Origin: Flavobacterium psychrophilum
GTDB taxonomy: Bacteria > Bacteroidota > Bacteroidia > Flavobacteriales > Flavobacteriaceae
DNA: 31,415 nucleotides
Assembly (NCBI GenBank): GCA_945872245.1
Contig: CAMBZB010000025.1
Location: 1-31,415 of the forward strand
Direction of reading: 5' to 3'
In this document: positions 1-10,347 of the stretch, piece after piece
How the letters are laid out: each line of letters opens with the position of its first letter
Position numbering within the stretch: the first letter of the stretch is position 1
Position numbers and translations under genes: made by a program
Notes under the pieces: model-generated
Told to the model about the DNA's origin: nothing
The model's input: only the letters and a program-made list of their open reading frames with translations
Databases searched by the model: none

Positions 1-3000
1 GTGGTGCATATGCAAAAAGCATTCTAACCGTTATCCCGGGAAACAGATATACTATAAAAGTGGGCACAGGGAGTTCTTCTACATCTGCTGGAGGAGATTC
101 TAGTTTTTATCTTGTATTAGGTACTTACTTAACTTTAGCAAAAGGAGGCGCTAGTGTTGCAGATAATACAACAACCGGGGCAACCGGAGGACAAGCAACT
201 TCATCTATTGGAACAATAAAATACAGCGGAGGAACCGGGGCTAATGGTTCTGGCACATCATATGGTGGTGGTGGTGGATCCTCTGCTGGAACATCATCAA
301 TTGGAACAAATGCCAATAACGTAAATGGAGCCATCGCTCCATCTGGAGGAGGAGATGGTGGTAATGGTAGAAATAACTCGCAAGGAAATGGAACCAGCGG
401 TACTATTCCTGGTGGTGGTGGTGGTGGTTCTTTAAGAACTAGTAGTAGTACAAGAAATGGTGGAAACGGAGCTGATGGACAACTAATACTTACCTGGATT
501 GCCCCTCAAGAAATAAATATTCAAGGATATTCCACTTCAATTGCCAGTGGAGACACAAGTCCATCTTCAGTTGATGGAACTGATTTTGGTTCTACACAAA
601 TAATAACCTCTCCGCTTTCGAAAACCTTTACTATTCAAAATACTGGAGGAATAACATTAACTGTAGGAGCGATTTCTATTTCAGGAATTAATGCCAGTGA
701 TTTTACATTGACTGCAGCGCCAAGCGCATCAATAGCTGCAGGTGGCAGTAGTACTTTTGTATTGACATTCAAACCAAATGTTGTTGGAACTAAAACTGCT
801 TCAATTTCGATTGTTAATAATGACAGCAACGAAAACCCATATACATTTACAATTCAAGGCGTAGGAGTTCAAACTTTTTTTGACAGTGATGGAGATGGAG
901 TTTATGATAACGTAGATATTGATGATGACAATGATGGAATTCGCGATATTACCGAAGAAGTCAATTGCAACAATTATAATGGAAACAAAGTAGATTATAA
1001 ATTCTTGTATGAAACCTTTGGTACAGGAGATAGAACTACGATTAACACTACTTATGCAGCTACAACTAGTTATGGTTACCAAGATGCCACTACACCTACA
1101 AATGTTGAAGGTAGTGGTTTTAGTCTTAATTTAAATGATGGTAAATATACTGTTGGGCCAAGTGCACAAATTGCAACTTGGGCAAACCAATTATGGTATA
1201 AAGGCGTCGATCATACAGGCGATGCTGGTGGTCGAATGGCAATATTTAATGCTTCTTATACACCAGGTGTTTTCTATACCGCACAAATTTCAGGAGTATT
1301 GCCTAACATTCCTATCAGCTATAGTTTCTGGGTTCTCAATATAGATAGAACTGATGCGCCAAGCATTGGAACAAGGTTAAGACCAAATATTAGAGTAGAA
1401 TTCAGAGATATCAATGACAACGTTTTACAAACCATAAGTACTGGTGCTATTGCTCCAACTACTAATGGAAATCTTGCCGGAGATTGGTACCAATTTACTT
1501 CAAGTTTAACTTTCTCGGTAAGTACATTTAAAGTAATTTTTATCAACAATACAACAGGTGGTTTAGGAAATGACTTAGCTTTAGATGATATTTTGATTAC
1601 ACAAAAATTATGCGATTTAGACGCTGATGGAATTGCAGATATATTTGATTTAGATTCAGATAATGATGGTATTGAGGATGTAATTGAAGCTGGTTTAGGA
1701 AATATAAGCAACGGTAGAGGAAAAATTGACGTAGCATGGTCTGATTCAAATACCAACGGTCTTCACGATAGTGCTGAACCCGCAGGAGCATTGCCAGCAT
1801 TAGATTCAGATGGAGATGGAATTCCAAATTACATTGATTTGGACAGTGACAATGACAGCCTTTTTGATGTGGATGAATCTGGAGCTGGAAATTCAAATGC
1901 CGTTGCAGGATTTGTAAATGGGGATGGAGATATTACAGGAGACGGAAGAGGAGATGGGACAGAATCTGAAACATTTAGAAGCAAAGATACTAATGGGGAT
2001 TCAATTTTAGAAGGTTTTGGCGACGGAATATTGGATGTGTATGACTACGGAACCGGAGCTACTTTTAGTAGTCAATACGGAAATTTATCACAAGGTATTG
2101 CAAATGCAAATCCAGCTACAACCTATTTGAAAGACACCGACAACGATGGCATTCCTGATTATTTAGATGTGATGTCAAATGGAACTTCATTCGATATTGC
2201 AAACACCTTGCTCATTTATGACTATAAAATTTTAGATACCAATAACAATGGCGTAATAGATGGCTTAACAGATGTTGACAAAGATGGTATTATAGATATT
2301 TTTGACACTGCATTCTCTCCTCGCTATTTTGGTTCCCCAAGAGATATGCGCACTAAACTATTCCTTGACTTTGATGGTCGAAATGATTACGGTCAAAGCA
2401 CAGCTATTTTGGGCGGATTGCCCAATGCTACGCTAATGGCTTGGATTGATTTGAACCCTGCTTTTTCAACCGATGGTGTTATTGTAGGTCAGGATAAATT
2501 CCAAATTAGAATTACTAGTGCAAAGAAATTGGAAGCAGTGTTAAATGGTATAATACTAACATACAATACAGCACTAAATGTTTCGCAATGGTACAATGTG
2601 GGAACTACTTATGACGGAAATAATTTAAAATTATATTTAAATGGAAATCTAGTAGGAACGCAAGCTCTTACTGGGGTTATTGCTGCAGATACGTCACTTC
2701 TAACTCTTGGAAAAAATCCGTCTGCTAGCAACAAATACTTCAAAGGAAAAATTGATGAAGTACGAGTTTTTAATGCCGCCTTGACTGATTCACAATTGCA
2801 AAGAATGGTGTACCAAGAAATCAAAGATTTTGGTTCTGAAATTAGAGGTGAAATTGTCCCTAAAAACGTGGCAACATCGCCAGCATCTTTACCTTTCACC
2901 AAATTATTGCGCTATTACAGAATGGACAATTACAAAGATGACATCATTGATGATTTAACCACGCCTTCAGTTGATATAACCGGAACTAAAATCTACAACC

Positions 3001-4862
3001 ATAAAAATATTTATGTGCAACAAGCACCAATGCCTTTCATCACGGAACGAACTGGGAATTTTGCCACTGCAGCAAACAGCACTATAAAAGATATTAGAGG
3101 ATTAGACCTAATAGAAAATGACTATTCAATAGTAAACGTGAAACATGACATTACCGAGACTTTAAATTCAACTGATTTAGGTATGTTTGTCGATTCAGGA
3201 ATAAATATCATAATGAATAATGACAACAAAATTCAAAATGATTGGTATCTAAAATTAGACGGAAAAATAGACTTGGTTGGAAAATCACAATTGCTACAAA
3301 CAACAGAAAGTGACTTGGATGTTACCAGTTCAGGCTTCATCGAAAGAGACCAACAAGGACAATCAAGTCTATACAATTATAATTATTGGAGTTCTCCAGT
3401 TAGCCCCATAAATGGAATAAGTAATAACACCAATTATTCTTTAAGCGAGGTGCTTAAAGATGGAACCACAACAACTCCACAAAATATTAACTGGGTAAGT
3501 GGATACAATGGATCGCCAACATCTCCCATAAGTATAGCTAGGTACTGGCTTAATAAATTTGACAATTATGCAAATGAATATGCCAATTGGGTTCAAATCA
3601 GTGAAAATGACCTCATGCGTGTTGGCCAAGGTTTCATATTTAAAGGTCCCGGAGCCACTACAACAAATCAAAATTACACCTTTAAAGGCAAACCAAATAA
3701 TGGGACAATTTCGACAAATACTGTAGGCTCCGATCAATTACTGTTAACAGGAAATCCTTATCCATCTGCATTAAATATTACAACATTTATAAAGGACAAT
3801 TCTAGTACCATAGACGGCACCTTATATTTTTGGGACCATTATTCAACTAATAACACACATGTATTGAGCGATTATGAGGGCGGTTATGCCGCAAGAAACT
3901 TAACGGGGGGAGTTGCTCCAGTTGCTCCAGCTTTAATAAGTGGTCGAGGTACTAGCTCAAAAACACCTGAGCAATATATACCTGTGGGACAAGGTTTTTT
4001 TGTGAATGGAAAAATTGGGTCTGGAGGCACAATTACCTTTAATAATAATCAAAGAGGGTTTCATAAAGAATATGAAATTGGGATTTCAAATTCAATGTTT
4101 AAGACTAGTGCTAACGCTAAAAAAGCTCAAAGCCCTTACATAATTAACAATGGTGATGAAAAAAATGCAACAGATAATTTCATGAAAATTCGTTTGGGAT
4201 TCAATTCTAAAAATTTGTATCACAGACAAGTGTTATTGGGATTTATGAATGAGAACGCCACATACGGAGTAGATTATGGCTACGATGCCTTAAATTTTGA
4301 TGATGTACCTAATGATATGTATTTTTTAAATGAAAATGACCAATTAGTAATTCAAGGAGTGGGCTACTTTGATGCGAATGACTCCTTCCCTATTGGCGTA
4401 AAAACGGATGCCGAAGGAAAAGTATCATTTATGATAGATGCCCTGGAAAACTTTAATACAGAGCAACCAATTTTTATATATGACAAGGTTTTCGATACCT
4501 ATCATGACATTCGAAATGATACATATGAAGTAGATATGCCTATTGGTGTAAATAACACTAGGTTCTCTTTGCGATTTACGGACAAAACATTAAAAGTTGA
4601 CAACAATACGATTAATAATGATATACAAATCAAACATATTCAAAATGGAAACTTGCTTGTAATTAATAATAATTTATTGGAGTTAACTGTTGAAAAAGTC
4701 ACTTTATTCAATATTCTTGGTCAGTCTGTGGCCACATGGAAAATTGAAAATCAAGAGCAACAAAATATTCAAATCCCCATTAAAAGTGTTGACGCTGGAA
4801 TTTATATAGCCAAAATTAAAACTTCTAATGGTACAATAAGCAAAAAAATCATCATCAACTAA
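1..4862 (+). CDS. Large modular T9SS-secreted surface protein, 5' end outside window
   Basis: The reading frame is open from nt 3, so the gene starts upstream of the window and the GTG at 60 is internal. Modules by nucleotide: a Gly/Ser-rich stretch (about 60-500); a choice-of-anchor-D/ASPM-SPD2-Hydin-like beta domain (510-875); a calcium-binding thrombospondin type 3 repeat of DxDxDG type (876-960); a jelly-roll, carbohydrate-binding-like region (960-1610); further TSP3-type repeats (about 1612-1710, 1800-1880, 2130-2170, 2265-2310); a LamG/concanavalin-like domain starting LFLDFDGRNDYG (2355-2830); a long block shared with the next gene (about 3244-4600); and a type A T9SS sorting tail (4650-4859) with LFNILGQ, GIYIAKI and a KKIIIN end. 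The tail implies export through the type IX system and cell-surface attachment or release. The ligand is unknown. A role in adhesion or polysaccharide binding is inferred from the domain types only. Confidence 0.9.
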   Translation, partial: GAYAKSILTVIPGNRYTIKVGTGSSSTSAGGDSSFYLVLGTYLTLAKGGASVADNTTTGATGGQATSSIGTIKYSGGTGANGSGTSYGGGGGSSAGTSSIGTNANNVNGAIAPSGGGDGGNGRNNSQGNGTSGTIPGGGGGGSLRTSSSTRNGGNGADGQLILTWIAPQEINIQGYSTSIASGDTSPSSVDGTDFGSTQIITSPLSKTFTIQNTGGITLTVGAISISGINASDFTLTAAPSASIAAGGSSTFVLTFKPNVVGTKTASISIVNNDSNENPYTFTIQGVGVQTFFDSDGDGVYDNVDIDDDNDGIRDITEEVNCNNYNGNKVDYKFLYETFGTGDRTTINTTYAATTSYGYQDATTPTNVEGSGFSLNLNDGKYTVGPSAQIATWANQLWYKGVDHTGDAGGRMAIFNASYTPGVFYTAQISGVLPNIPISYSFWVLNIDRTDAPSIGTRLRPNIRVEFRDINDNVLQTISTGAIAPTTNGNLAGDWYQFTSSLTFSVSTFKVIFINNTTGGLGNDLALDDILITQKLCDLDADGIADIFDLDSDNDGIEDVIEAGLGNISNGRGKIDVAWSDSNTNGLHDSAEPAGALPALDSDGDGIPNYIDLDSDNDSLFDVDESGAGNSNAVAGFVNGDGDITGDGRGDGTESETFRSKDTNGDSILEGFGDGILDVYDYGTGATFSSQYGNLSQGIANANPATTYLKDTDNDGIPDYLDVMSNGTSFDIANTLLIYDYKILDTNNNGVIDGLTDVDKDGIIDIFDTAFSPRYFGSPRDMRTKLFLDFDGRNDYGQSTAILGGLPNATLMAWIDLNPAFSTDGVIVGQDKFQIRITSAKKLEAVLNGIILTYNTALNVSQWYNVGTTYDGNNLKLYLNGNLVGTQALTGVIAADTSLLTLGKNPSASNKYFKGKIDEVRVFNAALTDSQLQRMVYQEIKDFGSEIRGEIVPKNVATSPASLPFTKLLRYYRMDNYKDDIIDDLTTPSVDITGTKIYNHKNIYVQQAPMPFITERTGNFATAANSTIKDIRGLDLIENDYSIVNVKHDITETLNSTDLGMFVDSGINIIMNNDNKIQNDWYLKLDGKIDLVGKSQLLQTTESDLDVTSSGFIERDQQGQSSLYNYNYWSSPVSPINGISNNTNYSLSEVLKDGTTTTPQNINWVSGYNGSPTSPISIARYWLNKFDNYANEYANWVQISENDLMRVGQGFIFKGPGATTTNQNYTFKGKPNNGTISTNTVGSDQLLLTGNPYPSALNITTFIKDNSSTIDGTLYFWDHYSTNNTHVLSDYEGGYAARNLTGGVAPVAPALISGRGTSSKTPEQYIPVGQGFFVNGKIGSGGTITFNNNQRGFHKEYEIGISNSMFKTSANAKKAQSPYIINNGDEKNATDNFMKIRLGFNSKNLYHRQVLLGFMNENATYGVDYGYDALNFDDVPNDMYFLNENDQLVIQGVGYFDANDSFPIGVKTDAEGKVSFMIDALENFNTEQPIFIYDKVFDTYHDIRNDTYEVDMPIGVNNTRFSLRFTDKTLKVDNNTINNDIQIKHIQNGNLLVINNNLLELTVEKVTLFNILGQSVATWKIENQEQQNIQIPIKSVDAGIYIAKIKTSNGTISKKIIIN

Positions 4863-4920
4863 ACTAAAAGTATTACGAAAAATTAACTTAAAGAGATACT
4901 TTTCATTACCTATTCACTTC

Positions 4921-4967
4921 TATAGCAGCTTTTATTTTGGTTTACTTCCAAAATAAAGGCTGCTATA
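4921..4967 (+). terminator. Strong hairpin after the first giant gene
   Basis: A 20-nt left arm (4921-4940, starting TATAGCAGC) pairs with 4948-4967 with one G-U type mismatch and a 7-nt loop. It lies 59 nt past the stop codon. The following run is AAAATTT rather than a clean T tract, so it may be an mRNA 3'-end stabiliser or a bidirectional terminator instead of a classical intrinsic terminator. Confidence 0.6.
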
Positions 4968-5080
4968 AAAATTTACACTTTACAAAAATTAAAAATACCA
5001 TTTTAACCCCTCTACTTTTAATGGGGTTGGAGTGAGTACAGAAAAAATAAGTTTTTTTCTAATACTATTTAGATTTATAT

Positions 5081-5112
5081 AATAGCCTAAAAATATTTTA
5101 GGCTATTTTTTT
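5081..5112 (+). terminator. Rho-independent terminator
   Basis: A perfect 12-bp stem (5081-5092 AATAGCCTAAAA with 5096-5107) has a 3-nt loop and is followed by a seven-T run at 5106-5112. This is a textbook intrinsic terminator on the plus strand, 219 nt past the stop of the first giant gene and before the second. Confidence 0.85.
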
Positions 5113-5439
5113 ATACAAATTAGACTATTATACATATCTAAATGGTATAAATTATTCTTTTAACAGATTCATATTCAGAATTATAACACAAATTTTTTTA
5201 ACACTTAAAAATGTTGTTTAAAAAATAAATGTTTATTCCTATAAAAATGATTTATTCGTGTATTTCATCGATTAAATATGCATTTAATAGCAAATACTTA
5301 AATCTATAACTACCTTTATACCAAAGTTTTAGACTTATATTAATGAAAAAAAAACTTCTCGTACAAGGTTCAATCCATTAATCCTTTCAAAACTTAAACA
5401 ATTAATAAATTACCTCTCATCGCTTTTATTCCAAAAGAA
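5113..5439. other. AT-rich intergenic leader of the second giant gene
   Basis: 327 nt without a coding frame I would support. It should hold the promoter of the gene at 5440. A TACCTTTA at 5311-5318 resembles the Bacteroidota -7 box (TAnnTTTG), but I see no matching TTTG 17-19 nt upstream, so no promoter is called. Confidence 0.5.
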
Positions 5440-8400
5440 ATGAAACCAATTATCAACCTTAGAAAAACAAAATACCTTTTCAAAGCAGGGTATAATGTAT
5501 TGTACTTCGTTTATTTAATTTTATTTTTAATTTCTCCAATTCTAATAAATTCTCAAACACTAACATCGCCACAGGTTCCTTTTTTACAAAGGACTTCGGC
5601 AGCCACACCAGCCAAAAAAATATATAATGTCAAAGGAGATTTTACATTATTAGGCAACACTAACTTAACTCTTCTTAACTACGGTACAACTACTGATAAT
5701 GAGAGCAACACGATGAAATACATTGACATCGATGGCGATTCGAACACGTTGAATTCCTCAAAGGCTACCCTTGAGCTTTCGAATTCAGGTGAGAATAGCG
5801 CCAACCAAAATTGTTCCACCGTTATTTTTGCAGGACTTTATTGGACAGGGAAATCAGATGATACAAATGAGACCTTTTCCATTAACAATACAACCGCTTC
5901 ACATAACACTCCCCTTCCCTATACTAATTACACAATGACCGTATCGCGAGGAGGTTCTGGTCCAAATAGTTATTTCCCTATTTATACTTTCTCAGGTAAT
6001 GGTCACACTTATGCTTTTAGTTTTACCAATACTGCCGCGAGTGGTACCGCTACAGTGACGCTTAAATTAGATAATGTTGCACAACCAGCTATTAATGTTA
6101 CATACTCTTCCGGGACAGCAACATTTACATACACTTCGAATATTGCTTTCGGCGCAACCTTTACTATTAATAGTTTTACAAGAGACACGTCAAAAAACAG
6201 AACTGAACTTCAATACCAATCTAGTAGCCAAGCTAATATTTCCTTCCCTTCAAAAAATTACGACAAAAAAGTAGTTTCTTTAAAAGGACCTGGAGCTTCA
6301 ACTTATACAACGATTACGGGAAATACTGAAATCAGGTTTCCAGGAGCATCCAACAGCGGCATATTTATTGGCTATCAGGAAATCACAGATTATGTAAAAG
6401 CACATGGTGCCGGTGCCTATACTGTTGCAGATATAGCCTTGAAAGAAGGATTAAATTCTAATCCAGGTTTATCTGGAGGCTGGGCTATTGTGGTTATATA
6501 TGAAAATCCTGTAATGAAAAGTCGTGCAGTAACTCTTTTTGATGGTTATGCTTATGTAAACGGACAACTTGCGGGTGGTGGTGAATATGGAAATATTGAC
6601 ATCTCAGGATTTACTACAGTTGGAACAGGACAAGTAAATATGAAACTTGGCGTAATGGCAGCAGAAGGAGATGTAGCTTTAACAGGAGATTATTTAGCAG
6701 TACAAAAACTAAATGCAGACCCTTCTGTATATCCCGCAAATTATTTGGTGTTAAATCATGCAGGGAATACTACAACAAACTTTTTTAATTCTTCCATATT
6801 CCCAACTCCAGCCCCGGGTAATAGTAATCCCAATTTAGTCAACAATACAGGTGTTGACTTTAGTATGTTTACAATTCCAAATGCATTAAATTCTGTCATA
6901 GCCAATAATCAAACTTCGACTACCTTTAGATTTGGTTCTAGTTCAGACGTTTTTACCATATTTGGTTTTGCAATGTCAGTAGATGCATACATTCCGGAAC
7001 CAAAAGTATTAATAATTGTAAATTCAATTAATAATGTTACAAATCCTCCCATATTAAATGCATTACCTGGACAAACAATCAATTATTCCTTAAATATCAC
7101 TAATGAAGGTACTGAAGCTACTAATAACACCATAATTGCAATCCCTATTCCAGCAACCGCAATTTTCCATATGGGAACAATTATATATAACACCTACAAT
7201 GGTTTTACAACAACTAATATCCCCTATTTTGATTCAGTGACTAATAAAATTATTTGGAATTTAGGTACATTACCCATAACAGCTAACCATCCGGAATATA
7301 TATATGCCAATATCAGCTTTACAATAGATGTTACAACAGATTGTAGTATCATTTTGAGTGCAGGATGTAATCCAGAAGTTTCTTTAGAAACAGGTACAAT
7401 AACAGGTACAGGTGCTATATCTGGAACTTCAATTACGAAATATTTTTTTCAAGGTTATGATGCAACCGCTTGTCATTTGCCAATTGAAGGCTCTATTAAA
7501 GTTGCTATAGATGCTAGCTCCTGCTTGTCAATTATGGCAGGTCCAGATCAAATGGTTTCTTGTGGAGGAGACACTGTTACATTAGGAGCAGCAACAGAGA
7601 AAACAGGAATATGGTCTATTGTTAGTGGACCTGCAGGGGGTGGTGAAATTTTTTCAAATAACACAAGTCCAATTTCAGGATTTTCAAGTCCTAATCTTGG
7701 CGCTTATACTTTGAGATGGACTACAAGTTGCGCCACCACAGACGATGTTATAATTACCTTTGAGAATTGTAATGTTATCAATTTTGACGGAAATGACGAC
7801 CACATTAACTTTAAAAATAAATTCAATCTAAATAGTGGTGCTTTTAGTATAGAAGTTTGGATAAAATCAAATAGTACTAATAGCAATATTCAAACTATCA
7901 TTTCAAAACGTTTTAGCACAAACTCAACAGATGGCTATGACTTAAGATTAGTTAATAATTTTATCTCATTTCATTGGAACAATGGACATTCTATAACTTC
8001 AATTTACCCAATTAATAGTAATAGATGGTACCATATTGCAGTTACATTTTCTGATTCAAATTACAATTTATATGTAGATGGTGTTATAGTAAAAGGACCC
8101 ATATCAGGCTCGAATCCAACCCTAAATAATGAAAATTGTATTGTAGGAGCAATGGATCAAAACAACACAACACCTTTTAACCATTTTAGTGGATGGATTG
8201 ATGAACTACGGATTTGGAATACAGAAATATCTGTGAATCAAATTCGCCAGATGATGAACCAGCAAATTGAAAATAATGGTGGAATTGTTAAAGGTGGAAT
8301 TGTGCCTAAAAATATTAACGGATTAACTTGGGAAAATTTAGCAGGTTATTACCAAATGAATGGAGCAACCGATATTAATAACGGATATTTGTTAGACAAA

Positions 8401-10338
8401 TCAACTTCTGTAACAAATGGTAAAATTAAAAATATTTATACTCCACAACCAGAAACAGCTCCTCTACCATATACTTCCAGGAATAATGGCACATGGGAAA
8501 CAGATAATACCTGGACGTATTATGATGTTTGGGATACCCCGTACAGTGTTGGAATAGATAGTTCCACAAAAATAGATTGGAATATCGTTAAAACATCACA
8601 TAATATCACTTCTAATAGCAACAAGATTGTATTGGGATTAGTAGTAAATAGTAATACTCTAAGTGCTGCAAATGATTCTAAAATTGAAATTTCTAGTTAT
8701 CTTAAATTAGATGGTAAAATAGATTTAATTGGAAAATCGCAATTGGTTCAAACATTAGAGAGCGATTTAGATGTTACAAGTGCTGGTTCTATAGAAAGAG
8801 ACCAACAAGGACAATCCAATTTATACAACTATAACTATTGGTCTTCTCCAACTAGTCCTATCAACACAATTGCAAATAATACCAATTATACTATTGGCGC
8901 CATGTTAAAAGATGGAACAACCTCAACTCCACAAAACATAAATTGGATTAGCGGTTATAATGGCGCTCCAACATCACCAATAAGCATCGCGAGATATTGG
9001 TTATTCAAATTTGATAATTATGTAAATGCTTACGCCAATTGGTCTCAATTGATAGAAACAAGTGCATTAAGAGTGGGTCAAGGATTTACAATGAAAGGAA
9101 GTGGAGCAACTTCTGGAACTCAAAACCTAACCTTTGTAGGCAAACCCAATAATGGGTTAATCACAACCAATACCGTCGCTGCAGATCAACTATTACTGAC
9201 TGGAAATCCATATCCTTCAGCATTAGATGCGAACGCCTTTATTCTAGACAATGCAAATTCTATTGATGGTACTTTGTATTTCTGGGAACATTACGCTACT
9301 AATGACACCCATATTTTACGCGACTATCAAGGGGGTTATGCCGAAAGAAATTTAACCGGCGGAATTCCACCAACATCAGCAGGTGTTGATTATATAAGCC
9401 ATTTGGGCACACCATCAAAAGGAGCGCCAAACCAATTCATTCCTGTGGGTCAAGGCTTTTTTGTTTCAGGAAAAGCAGACGGAGGTGGAACTATTGTTTT
9501 TAACAATGGACAAAGAGGTTTTCATAAAGAAGATGAAAGTGGTGTTTCTAATGTTATGTACAAAACAACTAGTAATGCTAAAAAACCAAAAAGCGGAAGT
9601 TTTATTTCTAACAATAATAATGACCCAATAAAAGCAGATCATTTTATGAAAATTCGTCTCGGATACAATTCCAATGCCAATTACCACCGTCAATTATTAT
9701 TAGGATTTATGAATGAATATGCCAGTAAAGAATTAGATTATGGATACGACGGATTGAATATGGATGATTATGCAAATGACATGTATTTTCTATGCGGAGA
9801 AACTCAATTAGCCATACAAGGTGTAGGTTATTTCAAAAAAGAGGATTCATTTCCACTTGGTGTAAAAACCAATATAGCAGGAAAAGTAACTTTTACAGTA
9901 GATGAATTAGAAAACTTTGATAAAAATCAGAAAGTTTATATTTATGATAGAGAAAGTAAAATTTACCATAACATAAAAGACCAGTCCTTTGAAATTGTAC
10001 TTCCAGTAGGACAATTTGACAATCGTTTTTTACTATGTTTTAAAGATAAAAACCATCCAAAAGAAAATGCAGAAAATGAGAATGTTTCTAATGATAAAAT
10101 ACAAGCAAAATATTCACAAACGAATAATATTTTAGAAATTAAAAACACCGCAACTGATTCAATGGTTACTGATGTTTCCTTATTTAATATCCAAGGACAG
10201 TTTATAACAAATTGGCAAATAACTAAACAAGATCAAAACAAAATTGAAATTCCATTACTTAATATAAGTTCTGGAATTTACATTACCAAAATCACTACCC
10301 AAAATGGCGATTTCAGCAAAAAAATTATCATTCCGTAA
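5440..10338 (+). CDS. Large modular T9SS-secreted protein with LamG domain
   Basis: 1632 residues. An N-terminal signal segment (about residues 1-39, hydrophobic LYFVYLILFLISPILI before NSQT) is followed by a flavobacterial N-terminal beta region (about 40-515; contains FAGLYWTG and GGWAIVVIYENP). Next come a DUF11-like domain (about 520-635), a PKD-like segment beginning AGPDQMVSCGG (about 700-775), a LamG/concanavalin-like domain (about 779-930, starts VINFDGNDDHINF), a block strongly similar to the preceding gene (about 1088-1545), and a type A T9SS sorting tail (about 1560-1632, LFNIQGQ, GIYITKI, KKIIIP). The ATG follows an A-rich stretch without a Shine-Dalgarno, as is usual in this phylum, and is directly followed by a proper signal peptide, which supports the start. 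It is probably exported and surface-attached or released. The ligand is unknown. It has the same orientation as its paralogue but is separated from it by a terminator. Confidence 0.92.
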   Translation: MKPIINLRKTKYLFKAGYNVLYFVYLILFLISPILINSQTLTSPQVPFLQRTSAATPAKKIYNVKGDFTLLGNTNLTLLNYGTTTDNESNTMKYIDIDGDSNTLNSSKATLELSNSGENSANQNCSTVIFAGLYWTGKSDDTNETFSINNTTASHNTPLPYTNYTMTVSRGGSGPNSYFPIYTFSGNGHTYAFSFTNTAASGTATVTLKLDNVAQPAINVTYSSGTATFTYTSNIAFGATFTINSFTRDTSKNRTELQYQSSSQANISFPSKNYDKKVVSLKGPGASTYTTITGNTEIRFPGASNSGIFIGYQEITDYVKAHGAGAYTVADIALKEGLNSNPGLSGGWAIVVIYENPVMKSRAVTLFDGYAYVNGQLAGGGEYGNIDISGFTTVGTGQVNMKLGVMAAEGDVALTGDYLAVQKLNADPSVYPANYLVLNHAGNTTTNFFNSSIFPTPAPGNSNPNLVNNTGVDFSMFTIPNALNSVIANNQTSTTFRFGSSSDVFTIFGFAMSVDAYIPEPKVLIIVNSINNVTNPPILNALPGQTINYSLNITNEGTEATNNTIIAIPIPATAIFHMGTIIYNTYNGFTTTNIPYFDSVTNKIIWNLGTLPITANHPEYIYANISFTIDVTTDCSIILSAGCNPEVSLETGTITGTGAISGTSITKYFFQGYDATACHLPIEGSIKVAIDASSCLSIMAGPDQMVSCGGDTVTLGAATEKTGIWSIVSGPAGGGEIFSNNTSPISGFSSPNLGAYTLRWTTSCATTDDVIITFENCNVINFDGNDDHINFKNKFNLNSGAFSIEVWIKSNSTNSNIQTIISKRFSTNSTDGYDLRLVNNFISFHWNNGHSITSIYPINSNRWYHIAVTFSDSNYNLYVDGVIVKGPISGSNPTLNNENCIVGAMDQNNTTPFNHFSGWIDELRIWNTEISVNQIRQMMNQQIENNGGIVKGGIVPKNINGLTWENLAGYYQMNGATDINNGYLLDKSTSVTNGKIKNIYTPQPETAPLPYTSRNNGTWETDNTWTYYDVWDTPYSVGIDSSTKIDWNIVKTSHNITSNSNKIVLGLVVNSNTLSAANDSKIEISSYLKLDGKIDLIGKSQLVQTLESDLDVTSAGSIERDQQGQSNLYNYNYWSSPTSPINTIANNTNYTIGAMLKDGTTSTPQNINWISGYNGAPTSPISIARYWLFKFDNYVNAYANWSQLIETSALRVGQGFTMKGSGATSGTQNLTFVGKPNNGLITTNTVAADQLLLTGNPYPSALDANAFILDNANSIDGTLYFWEHYATNDTHILRDYQGGYAERNLTGGIPPTSAGVDYISHLGTPSKGAPNQFIPVGQGFFVSGKADGGGTIVFNNGQRGFHKEDESGVSNVMYKTTSNAKKPKSGSFISNNNNDPIKADHFMKIRLGYNSNANYHRQLLLGFMNEYASKELDYGYDGLNMDDYANDMYFLCGETQLAIQGVGYFKKEDSFPLGVKTNIAGKVTFTVDELENFDKNQKVYIYDRESKIYHNIKDQSFEIVLPVGQFDNRFLLCFKDKNHPKENAENENVSNDKIQAKYSQTNNILEIKNTATDSMVTDVSLFNIQGQFITNWQITKQDQNKIEIPLLNISSGIYITKITTQNGDFSKKIIIP

Positions 10339-10347
10339 AAACTGTCC

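Noticed and set aside
60..62. GTG as the start of the first giant gene
   Set aside because: The frame is open up to the window edge (reads GAYAKSILTVIPGNRYTIK before it), the sequence continues the same Gly-rich domain, and there is no signal peptide after the GTG.
60..500. Gly-rich GGTGGTGG repeats as a CRISPR or minisatellite
   Set aside because: They are coding repeats of Gly/Ser residues with no regular spacers.
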